A stretch of 31,663 nt of DNA from JBBRUG01 sp038247995 (GCA_038247995.1 JBBRUG010000020.1:1-31663); one strand, 5' to 3'; shown: positions 14,299 to 22,009, counted from the first letter of the stretch. Numbers and translations are program-made. Notes: a model not told the origin generated them from the sequence alone.

Positions 14299-15021
14299 AT
14301 GCAGATATCTACCGCTCGTCGAGCACCGCTGCCGCTGCTGATCGGCGCGCTGCTGATCTCGCTCGCCATTGGCGGCGCGGCGATCGTGCTGCTGCTCCAA
14401 CGGGCCGCCGCTCCCGCAGGCAGCGGCGCCGCAGCGCCAATTGCTCTAGCGCCCAGCTTCGCCCTGATTGATCAGTTGGGGCGCCCGGTGAGCGACGCCG
14501 ACCTGCGCGGCAAGGTTGTGGTGGCCGATTTCATCTACACCACCTGCACCGACATCTGCCCGGCCCTGACCGCGCCGATGGCCGCGCTGCGCACGCGCCT
14601 CGCCGACGAGGGACTGCTGGGCGACGAGGTCATGCTCCTGTCGATCAGCGTCGACCCGGCCCGCGACACGCCCGAGGTGCTACACGCCTATAGCGAGCCC
14701 TTCGCCGCCGACCCGGCGACCTGGCGCTTCCTCACCGGCGACGAGTCCGCCATCCGCCAGGTGGTCGTGAAGGGCTTCATGCTCGGCGTCGAAGTGATGG
14801 CGGCAGCGTCTCAGGACGCCGCGGCGCACGCAGCCGGCATGGCGCACAGCGGCGACGAGCACACGGGCGGCCACGGAGCTGAGCACGGCAGCGACTACGA
14901 GGTCAGTCACAGCGGTCGCTTCGTGCTGATTGACCGCGACTGGCAGATCCGCAGCTACTATGACAGCGCCACGCTCGACCAGGATGGGCTGGTAGCGGCA
15001 ATCCAGACCCTTGCGCGATAG
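14299..15021 (+). CDS. Sco1/SenC-family copper chaperone
   Basis: A 240-residue membrane-anchored thioredoxin-fold protein. An N-terminal helix spans about 13-33. The copper-binding CxxxC is CTDIC (Cys83, Cys87), and the distal His ligand is in VSHSGRF (His204). Just before that His lies an inserted His-rich loop (His177, 183, 188, 192, 196) not typical of Sco proteins, possibly for extra copper binding. Sco proteins help assemble the CuA site of cytochrome oxidase. ATG 14299 is preferred; an upstream GTG at 14233 would place the start inside the hairpin. The DsbB-DsbA-Sco order suggests a periplasmic cysteine oxidation and copper insertion set. Confidence 0.9.
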   Translation: MQISTARRAPLPLLIGALLISLAIGGAAIVLLLQRAAAPAGSGAAAPIALAPSFALIDQLGRPVSDADLRGKVVVADFIYTTCTDICPALTAPMAALRTRLADEGLLGDEVMLLSISVDPARDTPEVLHAYSEPFAADPATWRFLTGDESAIRQVVVKGFMLGVEVMAAASQDAAAHAAGMAHSGDEHTGGHGAEHGSDYEVSHSGRFVLIDRDWQIRSYYDSATLDQDGLVAAIQTLAR

Positions 15022-15039
15022 GTCGGTCGGAGCATGCCG

Positions 15040-15061
15040 ACTTCGGGAAGTTTTCCGAAGT
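15040..15061 (+). terminator. Possible terminator after sco-like gene
   Basis: ACTTCGG (15040-15046) pairs with CCGAAGT (15055-15061), with further partial pairing inside the 8-nt loop. Only a TTT run follows, so it is a weak candidate. Confidence 0.4.
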
Positions 15062-15158
15062 TTGAGGCCTGGCACTACTCGAGCTTCGAGCTGATCATGC
15101 GTGCTCGCTGTGTGACGGCGTAGTTGTACTCGCCGCACGGTGGCCGCGCCCATGTACG

Positions 15159-15187
15159 TTGCGGACACCCCCGGTAGGGCGTATCAT
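15159..15187 (+). promoter_or_regulatory. Candidate promoter for response regulator/kinase pair
   Basis: TTGCGG (15159-15164) and TATCAT (15182-15187) with a 17-bp spacer, about 90 bp before the ATG at 15275. The rest of the 253-bp gap shows nothing recognisable. Confidence 0.4.
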
Positions 15188-15274
15188 GGGAGGTGAGGGT
15201 GGGACAACGTTCGTTCGCTCGGCACCTGCGGGCGCCGGTTCCACTGCGGGACACCCGTCGCCGAGGTCATCTCC

Positions 15275-15958
15275 ATGCGCGTGCTCCTAATCGAGGATGA
15301 TGCGGGCATTGCCGCCTTTGTGCGCCAGGGTCTCAGTGAGGCCGGCTTCAGCGTTGATGCCGCCGCTGACGGCCCTGAGGGCCTAGCCGCCGCCCGTGGC
15401 GCAACCTACGACGCGATCGTCCTCGACGGCATGCTGCCCGGCCTCGACGGCCTGGATGTGCTGGCCGAACTCCGACGCCTGGGCGTGCGCACCCCGGTGC
15501 TCCTCCTCACCGCCCGCGCAACCGTGGACGACCGGGTAGCCGGGCTGGAGACGGGCGCTGACGACTACCTCACCAAGCCCTTCGCCTTCGCCGAGTTGCT
15601 CGCTCGCGTGCGGGCGCTCATGCGTCGCCCGCCTCTCCAGGCTGATCAGGTGCTGCGTGTTGGCAATCTGGAGCTCGACCCGCTGCGGCGCAGCGTCCGC
15701 CGGGGCGGCGCTTCTATCGATCTGAGTCCCCGTGAGTTCGCGCTCCTGACCTACCTGATGCGTCACGCCGGACAGGCCCTCACGCGTACCCAGATTGCCG
15801 ACCAGATCTGGAGCCTCGACTACGCCGGCGATTCCAATGTCGTGGATGTGTACATCGGCTACCTGCGGCGGAAGCTCGCCCTTGGTCAGGGCGGCCCGCG
15901 CATCCAGACGGTGCGCGGGGTTGGGTATCGGCTCAGCCTGGAGCCCGCTGATGCCTGA
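15275..15958 (+). CDS. OmpR-family response regulator (QseB/CusR-like)
   Basis: A 227-residue regulator. The receiver domain has Asp8/Asp9 in the acidic pocket and phospho-acceptor Asp51 (VLDGMLPGLDG), followed by LLLTARA and LTKPF. The winged helix includes 'VVDVYIGYLRRKL' and ends 'VRGVGYRLSLE'. AGG at 15264-15266 lies eight bases before the ATG. The kinase gene overlaps its 3' end by 8 bp, so the pair is co-translated. The neighbours (Sco/Dsb genes upstream, flavocytochrome downstream) suggest sensing of metal or envelope redox state, which is an inference. Confidence 0.92.
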   Translation: MRVLLIEDDAGIAAFVRQGLSEAGFSVDAAADGPEGLAAARGATYDAIVLDGMLPGLDGLDVLAELRRLGVRTPVLLLTARATVDDRVAGLETGADDYLTKPFAFAELLARVRALMRRPPLQADQVLRVGNLELDPLRRSVRRGGASIDLSPREFALLTYLMRHAGQALTRTQIADQIWSLDYAGDSNVVDVYIGYLRRKLALGQGGPRIQTVRGVGYRLSLEPADA

Positions 15959-17351
15959 GCGATCGCCAGCGATTCGTGTTCCGTTGCGCCTCCGCCTGAC
16001 CGCCTGGTATGTCGTGCTGCTGGCGGTCACGCTGCTCGCCTTCTGCGGCTACCTCTACATCCGCCTGGAGCAGAGCCTGCTCGCCCAGCTCGATGCGGCC
16101 CTCGCCGTTGCTGCAACCCAGGCGCCCCTTGCAGCCGGGGGCGCAAACCCGGCGCCACACTTCGACGCGCGTGCCGCAGTGGGCGAGCAGCTCACGGCCG
16201 CCGGGTTTGGGCTGCGGCTGCTCGACGGCAACGGCCGGGTGCACGATATCCTGGGAACCGCCGACGCCCCTGTGACGCTCCCACTCATTCCCGGCCACGC
16301 CACCGTGGAAACCGATGCCGCCCGCTGGCGCATCTACGCGCAGCCGCTTACCGGCGTCGATGAATCGCCCGCCGGCTGGCTCCAGGTTATCCAACCGCTT
16401 GCTCCGGTACAAGAGGCGCTCGAAGGGCTCAGCCGCCAGATGCTGCTTGGCTTCCCGCTGGCGCTGCTGCTGGCCGCGGCCGGCGGCCTCTTTCTTGCCC
16501 GTCGCGCCCTGGCCCCCGTAGACCGGATAACCAGCACTGCCGCCGTGCTCAGCGCAAGCGACCTCACCCGCCGCATCGGGTACACCGGCCCGCCGGATGA
16601 ACTGGGGCGTCTGGCGACCACCTTTGATGCCATGCTTGATCGGCTCGCCGCAGCCTTTGCCCGCGAGCGGCGCTTCACTGCCGACGCCGCCCATGAGTTG
16701 CGCACACCGCTCACGGCGCTCAAGGGCCGGATCGAGGTGGCCTTGAGCCGCCCGCGCTCCGCCGCAGAGCACGCCGCAACGCTGCGCGCCCTGGCCGACG
16801 ATGTCGACCGACTGGCGCGTCTGAGCGGCGACCTGCTGCTGCTCGCCCGCCTGGACGACGGCGAGTTGCGGCCCGAACCCGAGCCGGTGCGGCTCGACGA
16901 CTTGCTGGCAAGTGTTGTCGAGCGCATGCGCGACCTGGCCGAGGTGCGCGGGCTCACGCTGCATTGCGACCCTGCACCGGCGCTCATTGTGGCGGGCGAC
17001 CTCAGTCAGCTGAGTCGGCTCTTCCTCAACCTGCTGGACAACGCCCTGAAATTTACGCCGGCGCACGGCGTTATCACCGTGCACCTCACTGCTGATGCGA
17101 CGTGGGCGCTCGTCACCGTTGCCGACACCGGACCGGGGATCGCCCCGGAGCATCTGCCACTGCTCGGCCGGCGCTTCTACCGTGGCGCAGCCGACCGGGC
17201 GCGCGGGGCCGGCGGCAGTGGGCTGGGCCTGGCCATCGCCGGCGAGATCGCCCGCGCCCATGGCGGCGCCCTCGTACTCCACAGCGTGCTCGGTCAGGGA
17301 ACGACCGCCACAGTGCAACTGCCGTTAGTCAATCCTGCGGCTGAATCATGA
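15951..17351 (+). CDS. Membrane sensor histidine kinase
   Basis: A 466-residue kinase. Membrane helices lie at about 16-36 and 164-184, bracketing a periplasmic sensor domain of about 125 residues. HAMP follows (about 185-237). The H-box is AAHELRTPL with His248. The N-box is LLDNALKF, G1 is DTGPGIAP, the F-box is FYRG, and G2 is GGSGLGLAI. The start ATG 15951 overlaps the regulator stop; the open frame upstream of it is a shadow of the regulator gene. It is the cognate partner of the preceding regulator. Confidence 0.93.
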   Translation: MPERSPAIRVPLRLRLTAWYVVLLAVTLLAFCGYLYIRLEQSLLAQLDAALAVAATQAPLAAGGANPAPHFDARAAVGEQLTAAGFGLRLLDGNGRVHDILGTADAPVTLPLIPGHATVETDAARWRIYAQPLTGVDESPAGWLQVIQPLAPVQEALEGLSRQMLLGFPLALLLAAAGGLFLARRALAPVDRITSTAAVLSASDLTRRIGYTGPPDELGRLATTFDAMLDRLAAAFARERRFTADAAHELRTPLTALKGRIEVALSRPRSAAEHAATLRALADDVDRLARLSGDLLLLARLDDGELRPEPEPVRLDDLLASVVERMRDLAEVRGLTLHCDPAPALIVAGDLSQLSRLFLNLLDNALKFTPAHGVITVHLTADATWALVTVADTGPGIAPEHLPLLGRRFYRGAADRARGAGGSGLGLAIAGEIARAHGGALVLHSVLGQGTTATVQLPLVNPAAES

Positions 17352-17356
17352 GCGCT

Positions 17357-17401
17357 TTCTTACCCCACCCTTAGAACACTCTCATGGAGCGCGGGTAGAG
17401 T
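17357..17401 (+). promoter_or_regulatory. Three 11-bp-spaced repeats plus -10 before flavocytochrome gene
   Basis: TTCTTA (17357), CCCTTA (17368) and CTCTCA (17379) recur at exactly 11 bp, and a -10-like TAGAGT starts at 17396. The spacing is that of OmpR-family regulator boxes. The neighbouring regulator (15275-15958) is the obvious candidate to bind here. Confidence 0.45.
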
Positions 17402-17403
17402 AG

Positions 17404-17427
17404 CTCCAGGAACCATGCCTGGAGGAG
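17404..17427 (+). promoter_or_regulatory. Hairpin covering the Shine-Dalgarno site
   Basis: CTCCAGG (17404-17410) pairs with CCTGGAG (17418-17424) around a 7-nt loop. The ribosome site GGAGGAG (17421-17427), five bases before ATG 17432, lies partly inside the stem, so folding would limit translation. Confidence 0.45.
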
Positions 17428-17431
17428 ACTG

Positions 17432-18793
17432 ATGACTGCTCTGTCGCGCTTTTCGCACCTTCTACCACTCGACGCGCTGCGCCGGCACACGCCGGCCACC
17501 TTCGCCGTCTATGCTCTCTGTGCCTTTGTCGCCCTGGTGTCGATCGACAACTTGTGGCTCGGCATCAACGTGCGGGTGGCCGGGCGCGTCCTCGCGCTTC
17601 CAGGAGATACCGCCGATCCGCTCTACGAGTTGGGCACCTCGCTGGGCTTCTGGGGCTTTCTGCTCTTCGGGCTCAACTTCGTGCTGGCCACCCGCTGGCG
17701 CTGGGTCGAGCGGCGCTTCGGCGGCCTCGACCGCGTCTACACGCTGCACGGACTGCTTGGCCGCTGGACGCTCACCCTCATCCTGCTGCACCTGGGGATC
17801 CTCACCGCGCAGGCGCTCCCCAACTGGAGCCTCGCGGCCACCTACGTCGTGCCCGGCCTGGACCTCTCCTATACCCTGGGTGGGGCAGGCGTTCTGCTGC
17901 TGACATTGCTGGTAGCGGCGACGATCTGGGTGCGCTTCCCCTACCAGCGCTGGCTGGCCGCACATCGCTGGATGGGGGTGCCGTATATCCTCGGCGGCGC
18001 TCACGCAATCGTCGCCCAGGGCGACTGGTATCTGTGGCTGCTGACCATTGCCGGCGGCTACGCATGGCTCTATAGTGCGTTCCTCTACCGCCGGCTCGGC
18101 CCGCGCCACAGCGGGACGATCCGCCGCGTTGTCGGGCTCCACGGCGTGACCGAACTGACCATCGCCCTCGACCGGCCCCACGACTTTCAGCCGGGGCAGT
18201 TCGTGTTTTTCTCGGTCGTACGCTCCTCGGCCAACCTGCCGGATGAGCAGCATCCGTTCTCCATCTCAGCCATCCTGGACGAGCGAACCTTTCGCATCTC
18301 AGCGAAACGCCTGGGCGACTACACGGCGCTCATGGGAGATTTGGCTCCCAGCGACAAGGTAGTGGTGTTGGGCAGCTATGGCACCTTCGGGGCGCGGGGT
18401 CTGGCACCGGGGTGCGCTGCACTCTGGGTCGCCGGTGGGATCGGCGTCACGCCCTTCCTGAGCCTGCTGCGGCATGTGGCCGCGGGCAAGGCCGCAGATA
18501 CCGGCCCCATCCAATTCGTCTGGTCGGTACGCGACCGGGCCGACGCGGTCTACCTGGAGGAGATCCACACACTTATGGCCAGCGTGCCGAGCGTGCGCTT
18601 CCACCTCCACGTAACCGCGACCGATGGGTTGCTTACGGCGGGACGTCTCGAAGCACTGGCGGGCGAAGGCGTAACCGGGCGGCGCATCTTGCTCTGCGGG
18701 CCGCCGCCGATGATGCGCGCACTCACGGCGCAACTTGTCGCCCAGGGCGTCCGGCGCAGCCAGATCGTGAGCGAGGAGTTTGCGCTGCGCTAA
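17432..18793 (+). CDS. Ferric-reductase-like flavocytochrome (FAD/NAD(P) oxidoreductase)
   Basis: A 453-residue protein. The N-terminal half has about six membrane helices with four His placed as heme b ligands: His106 and His120, His178 and His191 (ferric-reductase-like transmembrane domain). The C-terminal half has an FAD-binding beta barrel with HPFSIS (274-279) and a nucleotide-binding domain with GGIGVTPFLSLL (335-346) and LCGPPPMM (about 418-425). It would move electrons from cytosolic NAD(P)H across the membrane to metal ions, oxygen or a periplasmic acceptor. The ribosome site GGAGGAG is strong but lies in a hairpin. Likely co-regulated with the upstream two-component system. Confidence 0.9.
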   Translation: MTALSRFSHLLPLDALRRHTPATFAVYALCAFVALVSIDNLWLGINVRVAGRVLALPGDTADPLYELGTSLGFWGFLLFGLNFVLATRWRWVERRFGGLDRVYTLHGLLGRWTLTLILLHLGILTAQALPNWSLAATYVVPGLDLSYTLGGAGVLLLTLLVAATIWVRFPYQRWLAAHRWMGVPYILGGAHAIVAQGDWYLWLLTIAGGYAWLYSAFLYRRLGPRHSGTIRRVVGLHGVTELTIALDRPHDFQPGQFVFFSVVRSSANLPDEQHPFSISAILDERTFRISAKRLGDYTALMGDLAPSDKVVVLGSYGTFGARGLAPGCAALWVAGGIGVTPFLSLLRHVAAGKAADTGPIQFVWSVRDRADAVYLEEIHTLMASVPSVRFHLHVTATDGLLTAGRLEALAGEGVTGRRILLCGPPPMMRALTAQLVAQGVRRSQIVSEEFALR

Positions 18794-18828
18794 ATCTTCG
18801 TAGCGCACTGTCGCGTTGAGACGTCCCC

Positions 18829-18857
18829 TTGCCGAGGGTGCGATTCGGGGGTATAGT
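18829..18857 (+). promoter_or_regulatory. Promoter of the fluoride riboswitch transcript
   Basis: TTGCCG (18829-18834) and TATAGT (18852-18857) with a 17-bp spacer. Transcription would start near 18864, seven bases before the aptamer. Confidence 0.65.
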
Positions 18858-18870
18858 AACTTCATACACA

Positions 18871-18957
18871 CGCGATGAAGCTCGCATACCGCCGCAACTG
18901 CGGCTGATAGCTTCTACCAGCGCGACCCGCATGGGCCGCCGGTAGAAGCTTTTGTTT
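18871..18957 (+). ncRNA. Fluoride (crcB-motif) riboswitch with terminator
   Basis: The stretch 18871-18918 matches the crcB-motif aptamer step by step: CGCGATGA, then CTCGC, then the CCGCC hairpin, then GGCTGAT, then GCTTCTACC. P1 is GAAGCT (18877-18882) with AGCTTC (18909-18914). P2 is GCG (18872-18874) with CGC (18883-18885). P3 is GCCGC (18891-18895) with GCGGC (18900-18904). The P1 3' strand is shared with a terminator: 18909-18918 is perfectly complementary to 18941-18950 and is followed by TTTGTTT. Fluoride binding should block the terminator and turn the downstream gene on, as known for this class. The comparison is from memory of the Thermotoga aptamer. Confidence 0.9.
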
Positions 18958-19006
18958 GCCGCCGTTCGAGGCGGATAAGCCTGGCGTTTGGTAGCAAGGA
19001 ATTGTG

Positions 19007-19438
19007 ATGAACCCAACCTCCTGGCTCTTCTGGGCGCTGCTCTCGGCGGTGTTCGCGGCGCTCACCGCGATCTTCGCCAAGGTCGGCATCGAGGGGGTCG
19101 ACTCAGACCTAGCGACCCTGATCCGCACTGTGGTTATCTTCTTCGCGCTGGCGACGTTTGTGTGGCTAGCGGGCAAGTGGGTGAACCCGTTCACGCTCAG
19201 TGGCAAAACCCTGGGCTTCCTGCTCCTTTCGGGGCTCGCCACCGGGGCCTCGTGGGTCTGCTACTTTCGGGCGCTGAAACTTGGCGAAGTCTCGAAGGTG
19301 GCCCCGATCGACAAACTCAGCGTCGTGCTGGTCGCGATCTTCGCCGTTGTCTTCCTGGCCGAGCGCCCCTCGCCGCACGAGTGGCTGGGCATTGCGATGG
19401 TGGGGGCAGGCGTCGTGGTTTTGGCGCTGAAAATCTAG
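19007..19438 (+). CDS. Half-size EamA/DMT-family transporter under fluoride riboswitch
   Basis: A 143-residue membrane protein with four to five helices and a single EamA domain (ASWVCYFRALKLGEVSKVAP and AIFAVVFLAERPSPHEWLG near the C-terminus). Half-size EamA proteins work as dimers; substrates vary and are mostly unknown. ATG 19007 is chosen over GTG 19004 because AAGGA (18996-19000) is spaced six bases from it. It is the only gene directly behind the fluoride riboswitch, so it may export fluoride or a toxic or accumulated metabolite under fluoride stress. It is not a CrcB/Fluc or CLC-F protein. Confidence 0.88.
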   Translation: MNPTSWLFWALLSAVFAALTAIFAKVGIEGVDSDLATLIRTVVIFFALATFVWLAGKWVNPFTLSGKTLGFLLLSGLATGASWVCYFRALKLGEVSKVAPIDKLSVVLVAIFAVVFLAERPSPHEWLGIAMVGAGVVVLALKI

Positions 19439-19439
19439 C

Positions 19440-19986
19440 AGGAGACGCCGATGGCACGCTTTAGGGCATGGCCGGCTAGCGCCCACAACCTTGCTGAGAT
19501 TCCCGGACCGCTCGGCGCTGCACTCATCCGACAGCTTGAGGCAGGCGAGCGTTTGTAAGAGTGCGCGCACGCCACGGCGGCGGCTGAAGCTGCTCCAGGC
19601 GACCCAGGCCGGCAGCAACGTGATGGCCAGCCACAGCAGCACCGCCAACAGCAGGCGTGTACTATCGAGGGGGTTCGACGCAATCGTGCTGTTCAGCACA
19701 CGGTTCCCGCCAGCATCCCGCCAGCCAGCCAGAGCCGGTGGCGTGGCGCGGCCGGCGTCTGCCGCTTGGGGCCAAGCAACCCGGCGAGGGCGATTGCAGC
19801 CAGGGTTGGGCCGTAGGCGGCGACAATACCGAGCCAGCGGGCGCTGATCGGGTCGGCGCCGGCAAGCATGGGCTGGAGCCCCCAGATGCTCCAGGAGCGC
19901 GCGAAGATCAGGCCGAAGAAGGCGAGCAGCGGGTGCCGCCGGACCAGCGAGCGGAGCTGCGGTGTGGTAGTAGCGACGGCGCTCAC
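19440..19986 (-). pseudogene. Broken CPBP-type membrane protease gene
   Basis: On the minus strand a GTG at 19986 overlaps the stop of the DUF2807-like gene (GTGA) and opens a frame of about 97 codons. It looks like the N-terminus of a CPBP/CAAX-protease-like membrane protein (RRHPLLAFFGLIFARSWSIW; AAYGPTLAAIALAGLLG). The frame stops at 19693. Another frame then reads as a membrane segment (LLLAVLLWLAITLLPAW) and fades out near the EamA gene end. No EExxxR or His catalytic motif is visible, so the gene appears frameshifted and internally deleted. The boundaries are approximate. Confidence 0.5.
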
Positions 19987-20666
19987 GGGGCACGCTGCCG
20001 GATCGACCCCAGGCCAGTGACTTGCTCATGCAGTTCTGGGCTGCCGATGTACTCGATACTGCCCAGGCCGCTCACGGTGGCGTCGAGCCGATCGCGCACG
20101 TTCACCACCACACTGCCGAGCCCGCTCAGATCGACGCTCGCCCGCTCGCTGACCAGCGCCGCGCCGTCGTAACTGCCCGCGCCGCTGAGCGTCACATCCT
20201 GTTCCACCACGGCACCGCCAATGGTCACCGTCCCCGCGCCGGAGTGATCGACGCGCACCTGGTCGCCGCTGAGCGCAGACACGCTGATCGTGGCCGCGCC
20301 GGAGAGCGTGATCTGCGTGAGCTCCTTGACCGTTACCGTGAAGATCATGCGCGTGGCATCGGTCAGATTGAGGCCTGCGTTCGATTTGATGCTGAGGTAC
20401 AGCGTGCCGCCGCGCACCGCACTCAATAGGATCGGCTGGAGGTTATCGTCAGTCTCAACCGTAAGTTGCGCGGTGTCGCCTTGGGTGATGATCACCTCGC
20501 CCACGCCGGAGACAGCGATCGCGGTGAAGGCGCTCACCTCACGTTGCTCAGTCGTGACCTTCCCCGAACCGCGCAGTTGTCCGCCCAGGCTTGGCGACGC
20601 CATAATGCAGCCACTGAGGGCCAGGCCGAGTACGCAAAGCAGAATAAGTGAATAAAATTTATGCAT
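19983..20666 (-). CDS. DUF2807-like (GIN domain) lipoprotein
   Basis: A 227-residue secreted lipoprotein. The signal peptide ends in lipobox LSGC (Cys20). The mature part is a right-handed beta-solenoid-like domain with repeating Gly/Ser/Val strands (VDLSGLGSVVVNV, ATVSGLGSIEYI), typical of DUF2807 'auto-transporter adhesin head GIN' proteins. ATG 20666 is chosen because it gives a proper signal peptide and has GGAG upstream; the open frame upstream overlaps the preceding gene. Function of this family is not established. It follows the DUF6544-like gene by 20 bp in the same operon. Confidence 0.88.
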   Translation of the reverse strand: MHKFYSLILLCVLGLALSGCIMASPSLGGQLRGSGKVTTEQREVSAFTAIAVSGVGEVIITQGDTAQLTVETDDNLQPILLSAVRGGTLYLSIKSNAGLNLTDATRMIFTVTVKELTQITLSGAATISVSALSGDQVRVDHSGAGTVTIGGAVVEQDVTLSGAGSYDGAALVSERASVDLSGLGSVVVNVRDRLDATVSGLGSIEYIGSPELHEQVTGLGSIRQRAP

Positions 20667-20686
20667 ACTAATTCTCCAGGCTAAGG

Positions 20687-21742
20687 TCATGGTGCAAACT
20701 CGTAGCCGATGTTGGTGATCTGGCCCCGCCAGTAGGGCCATGGCCCGGCGGGAAGCATCCACGCCACCTCACCCGCAAGCGGGATCTGCATCCCCGCGCG
20801 CAGTTCGTAGCCGCTGAAAGAGCCTTCCCAGGGGGTGGGTACATTCACACCGTCGATCAGCGCCCCGCGCGCCTCGGCGCGTACCGATGCGATCAGATCG
20901 TCCGCATTGAAGCGGAACAACAGCGTCGCGGTCGTTGCGCCGTCGGTGAGGGATGCCCTGGCCGAGCGATCATCGACGGCTTCCCAGCGTACGCCCTGGC
21001 TCGGCAGCAGCGCCGTTGGGTACCAGACGGCCTCGGCAAACCAGCGCAGCAGTTCGCCATGCGCCATCTCCGGCGTGCCCCGCTGCTCCGCCACGGACAC
21101 GAGGCCGAACAGCGACGCATGCAGGATGCCCTCACCGCCGACATAGGCATCGTGTACGTGCGCCGGCAGGCCCGGCATAAGCGCGATCCGGGCTTCCCAG
21201 TCGAAGCCGGGCCGCTGCGTAAAGACGCGCTGGGTCGAACTGAATAGCTTCCACTGCGGTTCAGTCATGCTCATGTTGAAGCTGCCGGTATGGGCCAGCG
21301 TGACGCCGACAATCATGGGTTGCCCGTCGGTCAGCGCGGCGCGAAAGTAGCGCTGTACCGGCGCCGGCAGGCCGATCAGTTCATCCGCACGGTAGGTCTG
21401 TGGCGCAACAGGGCGACGCGCCTCCGCCAGATTGGCGTGCAACGCGTTTGTTTCAGATTGCCAGCGCTGCGATCCATAGGCGAGCGTACCGGCAACCGTG
21501 GCCGCCAACCCGAGCATGATCAACCCGATGGTCTTGCCGCGAGTCATATTAGGTTTTCGCATTCCGCATGGGGGTTCGGATCCATCTTGTTTCCCTTTGG
21601 CTCTGGCGACTGGACGCCGCCACATTGCGTAGATTGCGCCAACTACGGTGCCGATCCCAGCGCCATACACCATTCCAAGCACCAGATCGCCGAACAGAAG
21701 CCCGGCGATCAGGCCCAATCCGGCACCAAGGCCGATCACCAT
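20687..21742 (-). CDS. DUF6544-like protein with glycine-zipper N-terminal extension
   Basis: A 351-residue protein. From about residue 66 onward it matches a family I recall as DUF6544/DUF6920: a membrane helix, then LPAPVQRYFRAAL, WEARIALMPGLPAHVHDAYVGG, EAVWYPTALLPSQGV and a C-terminal LPAGPWPYWRGQI. The first 40 residues are a separate glycine-zipper hydrophobic stretch (GLGAGLGLIAGLLFGDLVLG). This may be a fused small membrane protein or a mis-set start: ATG 21562 and ATG 21547 are alternatives that would give a standard-length protein. None has a strong ribosome site. Function unknown. Confidence 0.75.
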   Translation of the reverse strand: MVIGLGAGLGLIAGLLFGDLVLGMVYGAGIGTVVGAIYAMWRRPVARAKGKQDGSEPPCGMRKPNMTRGKTIGLIMLGLAATVAGTLAYGSQRWQSETNALHANLAEARRPVAPQTYRADELIGLPAPVQRYFRAALTDGQPMIVGVTLAHTGSFNMSMTEPQWKLFSSTQRVFTQRPGFDWEARIALMPGLPAHVHDAYVGGEGILHASLFGLVSVAEQRGTPEMAHGELLRWFAEAVWYPTALLPSQGVRWEAVDDRSARASLTDGATTATLLFRFNADDLIASVRAEARGALIDGVNVPTPWEGSFSGYELRAGMQIPLAGEVAWMLPAGPWPYWRGQITNIGYEFAP

Positions 21743-21901
21743 CCTGATCGTGATCCTGCTGGACGATCTGCCGGGGCGTTATCCTCAGCCTACCAGCCCC
21801 GCGCTAGAATGGTATGAAGGTCGTTCATCACGCCCGATCACGCCCGCACGGTGGTATGTTGGATTTGAGCAGCGGTTGACCGCAATCCAAGGAGGGCATC
21901 A

Positions 21902-22009
21902 ATGGAGCGCCATGACCGCACGTTCGACACGGCGCTGCGTTACCGCAGCGTTTCGAGGATCGCGATCCGCGTTGGGTGCATCAGCGTCTTGAACAGGCGC
22001 GCTTGCTGA
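21902..22009 (+). CDS. Candidate 35-codon small ORF
   Basis: ATG 21902 is preceded by AAGGAGGG (21889-21896), one of the best ribosome sites in the window. The peptide is basic and has no recognisable motif. A better-looking reading occurs in another frame from about 21955 onward, so this may be a frameshifted relic. It lies in the 314-bp gap between the kinase and the DUF6544-like gene, opposite in strand to both. I see nothing else certain in this gap. Confidence 0.25.
   Translation: MERHDRTFDTALRYRSVSRIAIRVGCISVLNRRAC

Noticed and set aside
13584..14369. A 261-codon minus-strand frame opposite the DsbA-like gene
   Set aside because: It is a shadow frame created by high GC3; the plus strand has complete active-site motifs and a good ribosome site.
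15933..17318. A 461-codon minus-strand frame opposite the histidine kinase
   Set aside because: It is a GC-rich shadow of a clear kinase gene and shows no domain or ribosome site.
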